From Nectonema munidae (Eukaryota > Nematomorpha > Nectonematoida > Nectonematidae): 64,000 nt of DNA. The position numbers were made by a program, and so were the translations under genes. The notes beneath the pieces were generated by a model. That model was not told the origin of the DNA, did not search any database, and saw nothing but the letters and a program-made list of their open reading frames with translations. Where the stretch lies: contig JAUIRK010000991.1 in NCBI GenBank assembly GCA_030549495.1, positions 186,001 to 250,000 of the forward strand, given 5' to 3'. Positions 1 to 11,520 of the stretch are shown one piece after another; position 1 is the first letter of the stretch, and each line of letters opens with the position of its first letter.

Positions 1-1320
1 TTATCCAACAAAACTTGTACATTCGATCTACATTTTTCACTTCAAAAATAATTTTAAATTTATTAGATAAACATTATACTGACCAATAAAAAAAACTAAG
101 GTTAATTTATAAAAAAAAAAGGAAAAACTAATACTATTTTATAAAAATCTACAAATAAATTTAGATTCTGAGAGTAGAGTCGCTTTATAATTGTGCTGGA
201 AATTGTCACATAATATAGGTAAAAATTTGTCCTAATGAAAGGAGCTTTAGTTTAAAATGCATCCCTTATCTGCTAATTAATGGTATGAAGCCCATGGAAA
301 ATAAAAACAGTAAAATGGTATTTCTTAAGTACTTGTGATATAAGTAATGTATTCTGAAAGCCCATAAAAAATGCTTTAATTTGGTATATCGCATGATGCA
401 TTATGTTGAGAAATGTGAAAGTTATAAGCGTTTTAATATTTGACTAAGATTTAAGCTAGGAACACTACAAATAAACTAAGCGTACACTAGCCCGATAAAT
501 AAACCACACACGCGTGCTAAAGATGTGGTGAAGCGTATGCGAGATAAGAATTCACTGCGCTCACAAACGCGTAATGCAACATGTGTTCATCTTTCTTCGC
601 ATAATTATGCTCTAAAATCAATCAATAATGTGATTTATTCTTCCCACACTGTCGGTATAATTTTTAACGAATGCCCTTCGTTAAAAATTAGAAAGGTTGT
701 ATCTAAACTAAATAAAAGTAGATTATTGTTATTTTTTGAAACTAGATAAAAGTTGACTGACCTCACATAAAAGCGGATTTTGGAAAAATAAAAATATATT
801 TAAAACCTAGCCTATTTTACCCACAAAGAGTATAGCTTCAAATCTTGTACATTCGATCAACATTTTTCACTTCAAAAATAATTTAAAATTTATTAGAAAA
901 ACATTATACTGACCTATACTACTGACCCATAAAAAGTAAAAAATATATATTAATTTTCGACAGTTTTCTTCAACTATGAAATTTTAAAATGTAAAAAATC
1001 ATATTTTACCTTTGTGAATATAAAATATTGAAAAAATATTATATAAATTAAGAACGTTAATTATTATTGGTATTTTTTGAAACTTGATAAAACTTGACTG
1101 ACCTCACATAAAAGCAGATTTTGGAAAAATGAAAATATATTTATTTGTATAACCTAGCCTATGTTAACCACAAAGAGTATACCTTTCCAATGATACCATT
1201 TTCATTTATTTTTTTTTTAAAAAGACAGATTATGCTTCAACAAAAAGGTGGTCCGTAATTTTTTCAAAAATTTAGACAAAATTTTTTGAAGTAATGTCCA
1301 TTTATTAAAATTTTTTAAAA
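1..1320. repeat. Dispersed repeat X, copy 1
   Basis: This segment recurs in the same orientation at about 20064-21280, with long near-identical blocks such as the GC-richer stretch at 470-600, which contains CACACGCGTG. Phrases near 840 and 1090 repeat phrases near 1 and 745, so the unit is partly tandem inside. No convincing coding frame is visible. I infer a non-autonomous transposable element of unknown class. The left edge is cut by the window. Confidence 0.75.
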
Positions 1321-1384
1321 CTTTTGCAAAAATAAATTATTCTAGAGTATGTAGCAAACGATAAGCTTTCTAATGATATATATA

Positions 1385-1834
1385 TCATGAAAAAGAAATA
1401 TTGAAGTGTTCATTAGAGTAACACTTAAGGCAATGTATTGCTTTCGTGCAATAATATGTCCAATGTCCATATCTTCCATAAATATTGCAAAACTTTACTT
1501 TTGGTAGTAAAATATTTATTTCCAAAGCAAGGGGACCCAGAAACACTTTACCTTGATTGTGTAGGGCCTTAAGTCCATTCTCAGAAATATTTAATAACAA
1601 GTTAAATGACTTTAAATGAGGAAACTCAAATTTTCAAATAAATTAACTTTTTTTCAAATCATTTTTGTTTAGTATCATACTTTCTATATCATCATCCAAA
1701 AACATTTTAGGTATTCCTTTCAATATAACTCTTGGTATTATAATCGGTATTTTATACAAACATGTTTCAATGAAAAAATTTTTTTTAATTTTAAAAAAAA
1801 TATTTAATATGTAAAATCTATTACTGATTTTCAT
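1385..1834 (-). pseudogene. LINE ORF1 relic (PRE_C2HC-like plus zinc knuckle)
   Basis: Read on the minus strand, 1834-1643 encodes a stretch with IIIPRVILKGIP and an acidic helix, as at the start of the jockey/CR1-type ORF1 PRE_C2HC region. 1600-1385 then gives CNIYGRYGHWTYYC followed by HCLKC, which resembles the ORF1 zinc knuckle; the usual second cysteine (C-x2-C) is replaced by Tyr. The frame changes between the two parts, so it is broken. It lies head to head with an ORF2 relic on the other strand, so it is either a separate insertion or an inverted piece. The LINE assignment is fairly firm, the clade is not. Confidence 0.55.
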
Positions 1835-1900
1835 TTATAATATAGGATATATCCATGTCTTTCAATATGAATCAAGATTTGTTTAATAATCCTCACTTTA

Positions 1901-4230
1901 GTGATTCTACATTTTTCGAAAAATTCTTCTACTATTACAAATTTACAAGATCCTCTAAAGTTATGTAAATTTAATTTATTATCTCTCAATATCCAACCAC
2001 TCAATTCTAAGTATAGTTCTCTATTGGTCTTTCTTGATCTATTTTGTGCTTATAACACTGACTTTCCACATGTAATTTGCTTGCAAGAAACTTGGATTAA
2101 AAATATTGTCAAGACTTTTAACATTTCTAGCTACAGTTTAATTTGTCAACCTCCATCGTTGAGTTCCCATTCGGGTCTAGCTTTCTATGTTCATGATGAC
2201 TTTAAATATATTGTGTGTGACATACATGAGAACAGTAAGTATTTCAAAGTTTTCACCATAGGAGTTTATTTATCCTCTTTTAAAATGCTGTTTGTTAACA
2301 ATATATATCGAAAAACTTCTGGTGATAAATATGAAATGATTCTTTTATGCATGGGTTTTTCCTGAATTATAAATATGAATATAAAAAGGGGCATTTTTGT
2401 TGACGACTTTAATTTTGATTTGTTCAAAATTATGAACAATTTGTTTGTCAAATCATTCCTAAATACATGCTTATCCAACTCCTTCAAACCTCCAATCTCT
2501 AAGTATGCTCGCTTTTGTAGTTTATCACTCATTGACAATGTATTCATTCCTTTCAGTTTTTGTAGTTATAATTCTTACAATGTTAATTTTCATATATCTG
2601 ACCACTTACCTGTTCTAATTTCCTTTGATTGTAGTTTCTTCTGTAAAAATTAATGAATTTAAAGAAATTTTCCATAAAGACACTTTCATTGAATCAGTCT
2701 CACCTTTTTAATGGCATAGGTATTTGCAAAATACTTTTCATAATCGCAATGATTTTTTTATTAAGTTGTATGATACACTTTCTTTTTTTTAGTGGTAAAC
2801 ACAGAAGTTTTAAATTTCAGCAAAAGTTGTAGTCTTTATTATGAAAGGGCTAATAAAACTTTTGGTTAATAATGTACACCTAAAATGATAAAAGAAAGAA
2901 ATAAGATATTTTTAAAATTGGAAACATTTCATAATTTTGAGTTGAAAACAAAACATGTTAGTATCAGAAATAGGATAAAATATTTATCAAGAAAACTAAA
3001 GAATGAATATTATTACGAATACTTTTCTGAAGAAACTAGACCAAAAGAACTATGGAATCAAATTAATGCAGTACTCAATCCGTTTCCAAGTTGAAAATTG
3101 TACTCGATTGAAAAGAAGCTGATTGATTGATCAACCAACTGAGCTGTCTAGTCTCTTTAATAATAAGTTCACAAGTAATATTCACCCCTCATATCAAAAT
3201 GTTGATAGCTTTAATTTTTTGAATAATGTTGAACTTGAATTTGATTTTGTTAAATTTTCTCTGCAGGATGTCTTACTAGTCGTAGATTCTTTTCAACCTA
3301 ATAAAAGTACTGACGTATATGGGATTTCAATCTACCATATCAAATTAGTGATAAATATTTTAGCAAAATTTTTCCGCATATGTTTGAATTCTTGCCTCGA
3401 ATTTTCTATTTATCGTGAACGTGTTTAAGCTTAATAAAGTAAATCCCATCTTCAAAAAGGGGATAAGTTCAACACTGACAAATATAGACCGGTTTCCATA
3501 ATTCCAACTCTCTCTAAAATATTTGAGAAATTACTCTTCAAATAAATTAGTTTATCCGTCACTTCAAATGACTTTCAATTCGGTTTTAGAAAATTTCATA
3601 GCACTATTGTTTGAAGTTGTAGATAATTGTTATGTTTAATAAATTAACTTGGATAAATCATATTTCATATCTGAATGCCAAGCTTTCTAACGTGATTGAA
3701 ATTTTAAAAGCTATTAAAAGTTCACCCCTCTTAATGTAAAAAAATTATTATATAATTCCTTTTTTTCTACCATATATCAATTATTGTATATTATTATTAT
3801 GGAGACATTGTAATCTTTTAACTTTGGAGAACTCTGATAAAATAAAGCCCTTAGATACATTTATATATGTCATACCAGCAACTTATTTCTTGACTCCAAA
3901 ATATTAAAAATTTATGACCTATATAAATATAATTTGGCTATGTTTGTATTTAAACGTTTTTAATCGTTATCAGTCTAATGTATTTGAGAAAATTTTAGAT
4001 TTCAATTTCGTCGATATTACGTGCTCTATAAATATTCGACCATTTTGCCCTATTATAATGGACTGAGATAATACTAGACAATTAAGTTTAAGTTATCAAA
4101 TTTTTGGAATAGTAATACGCATTTATTGGAACACATACATCTGAGTATTGGATTGTTTAAAAAGTTGGTTAAAAAGGAGTATATTGAAAAATACTCATTT
4201 AAATGTGAAGCATCTCATTGTTATTCGTGT
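1901..4230 (+). mobile_element. Non-LTR retrotransposon (LINE) ORF2 relic, endonuclease plus RT
   Basis: 1901-2365 reads as an APE-type endonuclease start (FNLLSLNIQPLNSKY, then VICLQETWI). About 2390-2640 carries DDFNFDL, the usual GDFN motif with a changed first residue, and ISDHLPVLISF, the SDHxP motif. 2885-3428 is the linker before the reverse transcriptase, and near 3484 comes YRPVSIIPTLSKIFEKLL, the RT entry motif. At about 3615 the reading jumps from QFGFRK directly to the C-terminal HISYLNAKLSNVI region, so the catalytic RT core is deleted. Pieces of a C-terminal domain continue to about 4200. Several frame changes and stops mean it is dead. The order of parts fits CR1/jockey-like LINEs. 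No target duplication was seen. Confidence 0.8.
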
Positions 4231-4934
4231 TATTTTTCTTAACACACTACATTGTACTTAATTTCTTGTTTTTTACTTACTATTTTTCCAAAGTGACGTT
4301 GGAAGATCCATTTGGCGTATTATACTCGTTTTTTTTTTATTTCTTGTAATTAATGAATAAACTCTCTTCAATGTGTTTACTCTCAAATTCCTCTTGACCA
4401 CTTTTTGAATTATACTCATCGGAGAAACTTTTATAATTTTGGTTTTGACAACTTGACCCACTTTGAAATGGTTATGAATGAACAAACTCTCCCTTTATTT
4501 TTAACTTCAGTTACATGCTTATCCAATAAATCTAACTTTTGAAATATTTTCATTTTCGGTTTCTCTTCTTGAAGAACTATCCTCATTAACAATCGATTTG
4601 GGATTACTAATTGTTTTCTTATAATGTGAGCCGACAACTTGAGAATATGTTCTAAAACTTTGTACGATTGAGTCAATTTTATTTGTAATTTGAGGGGAAA
4701 TAATTTGTGAATTTTCTTTTTTAAGTTATATTTTCCCAACTATTTAATTTATCTAAAAGAAAAATAACAGACCAAACAAACAAAATTATTAACTTAGTTT
4801 TAAATAATTATATTTATCTAATTACAATTGAAGACAGAAAATTGGTATCGGAACTGAATTACTAAGAAAGAGGACGTAGAGTATATTTTTAGAATAGAGT
4901 AATATATAAGTTAGCCATTTTTATGAAAAACAGG
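4231..4934. other. Unresolved spacer
   Basis: There are short minus-strand frames at 4273-4739, lysine-rich and without a recognisable motif. I see no gene here. The left part may be a decayed tail of the LINE. Confidence 0.3.
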
Positions 4935-4936
4935 TA

Positions 4937-7049
4937 CAGTCAAGCCGCGTTTTTCCGTCACCATCCGTTCCTGAAAAAAGTGACGGATCTTCGAAGCTGA
5001 CGGAAAATTGAAACAAAATTTAGCATTATAAACTTTTTATTCTGTTATATTATCTATCATATACCCGATAAATTAACAATCATTTAAATTATAAATTTAT
5101 TCTTAGACAAAAATAAGGGAAGACAAAAAAGTTTATTATTTAAAATTTTTATAGCAAAAAAGTCTTTCGAATTTGTCTGCTTTGCCGTTTTTACGATGCT
5201 TTTGTAATAAAGCATACATTACATTCCACAAACTATCTAGATGATTTCTAGTTGTATTAGGATTTTGTTCCAAATATCCTATAGCAGCAGCAAGATTTTT
5301 TCTTGCACTTGAGAGTCATTGCTTTTTCCTCGTATCTTTATTCAATACTACAGGGTGTTCGACCACCTAGCCCCCTTCCCCCGTGCAGAGCACAACTGGG
5401 TCGTCATTAACTGAAATCACTAATACAATAGGAAAGAACATTGTTAATTCAAATACCAAATTTTATGGTAATCTAAAAATTATTTCTTTTTTATTAACGA
5501 TTTTGGGAAACATTTCTTTGTTAAATGATTCAGAAAAATTGAGGTGGATGGATATGTCGCATTATGGCGATTACTTTGTGCATCGCGAAAGATCAGCCTA
5601 TAGGAAAAATAGAGTTTGATCGATTTGACTGCGAGATGGACAGCAGACCTGCTCAAGTGGCAGAAAAGCAAAGAAATTTTCAGCGAGTCGCTTGATAGAG
5701 AGAGATGAGCATCCGCTGGCTTCAAAAGGAGGTTGAAAGGATTCGAGGTGAGAAAGGAGTGTTGCAAGCATCCACAGATTTCTTCACTCCGTTGGTGCCA
5801 AGGCTTTTCATCAGGTTCGAGCGCCAAAACTCTCGCAGAAAATATGCAGGGTCGCATGTGGTTTTGTGAGTTTTGAGCGACTGTACAACAGAGACCTTTT
5901 CTTAGCTCCTTCAGGTGAATTTTTTTGATTGAGACGTCTTTTTCTGAATTTCTAATCAGAAATTTGAAACTTCTGAAGTTCTGATTTTTGAAATTTGAAT
6001 AAAACTATAAAAGAACGTAGAATAGAAATAAAACAGCAGCAATTATAAATAGTAGTAGGTGTAACATTGCTCAAGTTGATTTAATCATTTGCAAAGCAGA
6101 GCGCACTCAAACTTTTAAAGGCTGGTAGTTTCAAACACAGCGGATGCAGTAACGTGTTTGTAAACTTCTGTAATGAGCTTTGAAAATTTTATTGATCCCA
6201 GCATCCATAGGCGGAATGTGTGAAGTAGTTCTTGAAGGAAGGAATAACAGAGTTACATTTGACATTTCTTGTGACTTATGACTAATAACCTTGTCACACA
6301 ACAGAATAATTTTTTCTATTTTGTTGCATTTTTGTTTAGGTTGAAAAGTCAAGTTTGAAACAAGTTAGCAACCATTTTTGATTTTGATTTGTGATGATAA
6401 TAATTTACATAAATAATAGTCGGATCGTCTTTCCAAAGAAAAATGGGACGTTTTGCTGTTTCTAATAGAAAATTCCCATCACTATTATGGCATGAAAAAA
6501 GCACAGTCAAACTATCTTTGCTCTTTTTGTCATTTTGAAGGTGCAGTGGTTAATGTGTTGACAAGCTCTAGCTTATAGAACAAACCTGTCCCGTCACAGT
6601 TGTAAATGTTTGCTCGATTGTTTCAGCTAATTTTTGTTAACTATTTCAGATATTACAATGTTAAAAAATAGTCAAATCTAACTTCTTCAAGGCAGAAATT
6701 ATCACAACAATTCAAAGAAAACATTATAACAAGTGAGAAAAAATTTTACATAAAGAGAAATTACTTAAAATGTGCTTGAAAAGCCAAGAAATTATTAATA
6801 ATTGTAAATAGTGTAATTTATTACAATGTGTTGTAATTATTTACAAGGTTTGGGCAAACTTGATGGACTATCAAGACATTATTGTTATTACAATAACTCA
6901 TCGGTTACAAAGATTAAATGAAGGAGACGGATGTTGCGACAGAAGGATTTTCGAGGTAAATACAACGGACAAATTTCCGTTATCGAAAAAAATCTGACAG
7001 ATGTTGAGGGTGCCGGAAAATCTAGGGACAGATTTTAGAGGTTTCACTG
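4937..7049 (-). mobile_element. Tigger/pogo-like DNA transposon (Tigger A), TA-flanked
   Basis: The ends are CAGTCAAGCCGCGTTTTTCC on the left and, inverted, CAGTGAAACCTCTAAAATCTG on the right, each flanked by TA (4935-4936 and 7050-7051). Minus-strand coding traces run right to left: IYNCDGTGLFYKLE near 6600; then at 6352-6131 KIILLCDK and TSHIPPMDAGI, the catalytic-core region around the second Asp of Tigger transposases; then a C-terminal helix-rich tail at about 5320-5140 (ARKNLAAAIGYLEQNPN). The N-terminal CENP-B-type DNA-binding part was not seen. Frame breaks are present. A foreign segment appears to interrupt it at about 5343-5900. Confidence 0.8.
5343..5900. other. GC-richer segment inside Tigger A
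   Basis: This block is clearly richer in G+C than its surroundings. On the minus strand it has an open frame of 125 codons (5857-5480), and on the plus strand an opposing readable stretch. I recognise no family. Its position between the core and C-terminal traces of the Tigger transposase suggests a later insertion. I did not find terminal repeats or a target duplication. Confidence 0.4.
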
Positions 7050-7351
7050 TATTATTATAAAACAATTATTTTCTAGAAAGCGAAACCATTAAAGAACAAG
7101 AAAAATGAAATAACCTTAAAAAAAGAAGTTGCATGAGGATTTCAAAATGATAAAACATGTACCTTACTTTAATTTGTGTGTATTTAAGCTGAATTCACTT
7201 GAATTATTATTTATTTCAAATATGATTTTTTCATCTTAAGTATTGATTATGATAAAACATGTTGTTTTTTGAATTTTTGTGTAAAAAATTCAATTTTGTT
7301 TTTCTAGCTGAATCTTCACTTTTTTAAGTTGAATCGAGAGTCCTTTATTTT

Positions 7352-7500
7352 AACCCTATTAGTGATGAGGGTAAAAAATTATTGTACAAAATTGGCTGAA
7401 CTATATTCCTTCAAATACCGTAACTTTTTCTAAAATCGCTAGCGGCAACTTTTAATGCCATTTTCATGGTAGTTGAATGACCTTATCATTTGGCTTTATC
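7352..7500 (+). mobile_element. piggyBac-type left terminus (fragment)
   Basis: The sequence TTAACCCTATTAGTGATGAGGG, followed by about 130 bp (aaattggctgaa, cctaaaatcgctag-like, gtagttgaatgacc), matches the terminus that starts at 23998. TTAA is the piggyBac target. A matching right end was not found. Confidence 0.6.
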
Positions 7501-8843
7501 TTATTTCGTTTTCTAAGCTTTTTTCCATGTAATTTGTTACAACGTAAACATATTTTTTTTATCCTCATCATAACCAAAACTCTTTTTTTTATTTTCTTCA
7601 CTATCAGAACGATTACTTCAAACTTCTATATTATCAATTTTATCTGAATCAGTTTCAGAAAAATCTATTTTATTTTCACTTTCATTTTGAAGGGATTTGC
7701 AAATTTGCTCACCTATATATTTTGTTCATTTTAGGTAAAAAAAAAGCTGAATAATTTATCTAAACAAAATAAAAACTATAAAAAATAATTGTAATACTTT
7801 TGAAGGAAAAAAAATTGAAAAAATCAAATATTAGACATTTTAAATTTATATCAAGCTTAGTCGCATCTATGAGATAAAATCTTTAAAAAACTCAAAAAAC
7901 TAACAGGGCTATATCCTAATTAGTTTGTAGCCTTTCCTAATTGACGATGTATGTGTAACATATATATTAACGTATCTTTTCGTTAATTCACGGGTATTGA
8001 AACACTTGAATGCAAAAAATATTTAATTTTGATTTTAGATAGACTTAATTTGGACATTAACAATGCACGTTATTATTAGTTTTTGGTTTTTATTTATTTT
8101 ATCAATTATGATATCCGATCTATGACGATGTATAAAAAGATGTGAACAATAAACTTTAAATTGGACTCGTAAATTTCTCTCATTTTTCCGCCTTCCGCTT
8201 TGAAATAGAGGATTCAAGTGAATTTAACTTAAAAAATGTGTATTCTGGTAAAAAAAAACAACAATTTTTAATTATTTACACAAAAATAAACATGTTTGTT
8301 TAATTATTATGAATACTAAGATTAAAAAATGCCTTTGAAATAAAGGATTCAAGTTAAAAAATATGGATTTAGCTAAAATACATAAAAATATAGAATTTTT
8401 AGCTAAAAATTAGAATAAACAACATGCGTTATCATGACAAAAAGCACAAGATCGTAATAAAAATAAAGAATTCAAGAGAAATTCAAGAGAAGAATTCAAC
8501 TTAAAAAATGTTGCTTCAAGTTGATATCCATCTGAAAAATGTAGATTCATGTTGATTCAACTAAAAAGTCATGCCCCAAATTTGATGTAATTGTAATTGT
8601 ATTTTTGGTGTGTTTGTAATTGTATTGTGTAAAATGTTATGATAATTACAAGATTATGACGTATCATATCATACATGTGAGGAATGAGGATATCAATGAA
8701 AGCACATCAAAATTTACTCCCGAGAATTTGAGTTTAACAGTGAAGCTCAGCTATAACTAATTGGTATATTGAATTGATTGAAATTAAAAATATATTTATA
8801 TTTCAATTTCAAGATGATACCCTCTTCGTGAAGGGCTATTTTT
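7500..8843. other. AT-rich spacer, no gene seen
   Basis: Low-complexity AT-rich DNA with repeated phrases such as attcaagttgaa and aaaaaatgt. The only frames are short ones with no motif (for example 8035-8217, minus). It may be the eroded interior of the element whose end lies at 7352. Confidence 0.3.
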
Positions 8844-8848
8844 ATTCC

Positions 8849-8960
8849 CTCAGTGACGAGAGGGAGGGGCCTTTTTGCCTCCCCCCCCCCTACTTTTTTC
8901 TAAAATACTGAATATTTTTATAGAATTGTCGCCTCAAACCAGTAAACAATTGATTGCAAA
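8849..8960 (+). mobile_element. Diverged piggyBac-type terminus with G/C hairpin
   Basis: CCCTCAGTGACGAGAGGG is followed by GGGGCctttttGCCTCCCC and a C run to 8890. This resembles the order at 23998 and 27838: CCCTATTAGTGCTGGG-like end, then a G-block, loop and C-block. It is divergent, so the call rests on layout more than identity. Confidence 0.4.
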
Positions 8961-9344
8961 TATGATGGTGCGATTTATTTTTCATGAAAATACCTATCAA
9001 CAAATCAATCATAACTGCCAATCAATGCCAAATGTATAAACATCAAAATATATTATAATTCTTCATTTTTTGTCTTAATATTAACCAAATATAAATTTGG
9101 ATTAACTCATCCAAAATATTTCACATATCAGTAAATTAGCTTTCAAAGGTGACTTATTGCCTAACACTTTTTCTCATTATATTAAAATATACTTATCCAT
9201 ACATAGCAAATCGACCTTTCTCTATTCCATTATCACATTATTTTTGTCAATATATTCACAAGTATAGAACATTTCAATGTGGTTATAATGGATATATATT
9301 TAGTAATAATTTTGAAAATGTGTGAAAAACTTAATTATTAATCA

Positions 9345-9473
9345 AAGTTCCTTTTTGAGATGTGCTGTCATATATAAATCAATTTATTGACAGATTTGAT
9401 AATAAAAAAAGACATCATCATTGAAATCAGCATACTTGAAAATAGGTTATATGTGTGAAAATCTTTATATAAT
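9345..9473 (+). repeat. piggyBac subterminal 150-bp repeat unit
   Basis: The run agttcctttttgagatg, then gctgtcatatataaatcaa, a ttgacag block and a cagcatacttgaaaa block matches units of the array at 26875-27725. A second unit lies at 11405-11520, so the hAT relic between them is inserted in, or abuts, this repeat. Confidence 0.7.
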
Positions 9474-11404
9474 CGGTGTTGCCAGATCTATGGATTTATC
9501 CGTATTTTACGGATTTTTAAGGCAAAAATTTTCTACGGATATTCTACGGACGGATTTTTGACTCGTTCGGATTTTTTAGGGATTTTTTTCTACGGATTTT
9601 TGCCACTAAACTTATGAATAATTTTTTTTCTTTTATCGAAAAAAGAGCTTATAAGTAATAATACATTTTTTACTAAACTTTTTTTATTAAAAATTCTAGA
9701 CTTTTTGTTACCAGGCAGTAAGCTGTCACTATTGTTCACGTAAAAAATCAAAAATGGCTTAATTCTCTTTGCTAGCATTTTCTAGGAATAAAATAAATTA
9801 TAAATGTTGTTTAAATGGTAGTCGTATACAATACAGTGTTTGGTCTTGTTTTTTCTCTAATTCGAACAGGATTTAAATCATGCGTGTCAAATTTTTTTTA
9901 TTTATTTAACATTTTAATCTAAACCTTTTTTTATATGTATCATTTTAGTAAATCTGGTGATTTGACTTTGTAAGATGTTAGATTCAGATAGTTCTGTTTT
10001 TGATACCTCTTCCCCCAAGAAAAAATCACGCCTACAAAGAAAATATGAGGAATCTTATAAAAGTGAGTGGGAGAAAATGTTAGGTGGCTGAAAAGTGGTG
10101 GATCAGAAGGTACAGCCTTTTGTAAATTATGCTCTAAAAAGCTATTGGTTGGTAAGCGTGGAATTAAACACCTCGAAAAACATGCTAAAACTACATTCCA
10201 CGTGAAAAACAAAAAAACTGTAAGGGAAATAGAAAAAAAAGCTTTCAAGTCTTTTACTAAAGAAAAATGTCAAGATCCAGTCAACAAACCGGAGGTTATT
10301 TTTTGCAATTGGATGATGGGGCACAACTTATCTTTTCTTCTCGCTGATCATTTTTCCGAACTTTTAACGAAATTGTGCTCTGATTCGGAAATTGCAAAAA
10401 AATTTCAATGCAAAAGAACTAAAGCAACATGTATTATTAAGTCTGCGATGGCTCCCTACCTTGAAAATCAAACCATAAATTCATGAAAAGCAATTATTAT
10501 AGTCTAATGATGGATGAGAGTACAGATAGAGGAGATCGTAAGCATGCAGCAATTGCACTATTGCCTGAAATGCAGATCACACTCAAGTCGTTTTTAGCCA
10601 GATGTGAGACCCGAGGAAATTTCTTGGAAACAAGATCCAACGACCGTTTGTTTTGACATGGAATTTCAGTTACCTGATGAGGCTATTTTTATAGGCTATC
10701 AAACGCCTGCTTTTCTAAAAGATAATGAGGATGAGATTGACAGATATGAACTGAAAGAATTCATGAGGTTATTTTGTCTTTTTTCTTTCTTACACCTTTG
10801 AAAATGTTCTCAAAATAATATTTTTGTTAGTAATATAAGAAATTATTATGTTCGAGCTGTTAATCGATTCAAGCAAAGCTACCCTTTGGAGATCCCATTT
10901 TAGGCCATCTTCGTATTTTGGATCCAAATGAAAGAACTAAAATTACGGCTTTATCAGGCATTTTTTAACATCATTTAGTTAACATCAAATTATGAAATTT
11001 ATATTTTTAGTTCATGCTTTAGTAGAAAGGTTTCCGCACATTGTCCCTCTGGATAGATTGACGAGTTTTTAGATGATCAATTTATGAAATCCCCTTTGAT
11101 TTGGAAAATTGTGAGGTTGACGCTTTTTGGGGAAAACTTTGCAAATTAGAAACCTTAGAAAGAAAAATAAGATTCCCATTACTTTGTGAACACTAATGAT
11201 AGCATTGTTAGTTTTACCTCATTCAAATGCAAACAGTGAAAGTCTTTTCAAGTATAGCTTTGAGCAATTTTTTTTTCTTTTGAAAATGTTTTTTCTCTTC
11301 TTTAGCATGATCAACAATATTAAAACAAATAAAAGAAATCAGCTTGATATTTCAACAATATCAGGGCTTCTGCAAGTCAAAACTAACGACCCAGGAATTA
11401 TTTA
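9474..11404 (+). mobile_element. hAT transposon relic 1, with introns in its transposase gene
   Basis: The left end reads GTGTTGCCAGATC and is followed by four or more copies of the subterminal motif tacggattttt. From about 9990 a transposase starts: a zinc-finger region (CKLCSKKLL then HLEKHAKTTFH) near 10120-10200, then LLADHFSELLTKL and EIAKKFQCKRTKAT, and SLMMDESTDRGDRKHA near 10500 with the first catalytic Asp. The middle is missing. The C-terminal part reads NYYVRAVNRF, DPNERTKI and LLVLPHSNANSE, then MINNIKTNKRNQL, the usual hAT dimerisation end. Two GT-AG introns restore the frame: 10768-10831 and 11252-11305. The copy stops at the repeat unit, so the right terminal repeat is lost. 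Stops and frame changes make it inactive. Confidence 0.85.
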
Positions 11405-11520
11405 AATGAAAAGTTCCTTTTTGAAATGAGATACCATATATAAATCAATTTTTTTACAAGTTTGATAAAAAAAATAATATATATCACATTTAATATATTC
11501 ATTATTAAAAAATGACACTT
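11405..11520 (+). repeat. piggyBac subterminal repeat unit (right of hAT 1)
   Basis: It repeats the aaaagttcctttttgaaatgag and accatatataaatcaattt phrases of the 26875-27725 array and directly abuts the last readable codons of the hAT relic. Confidence 0.6.
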
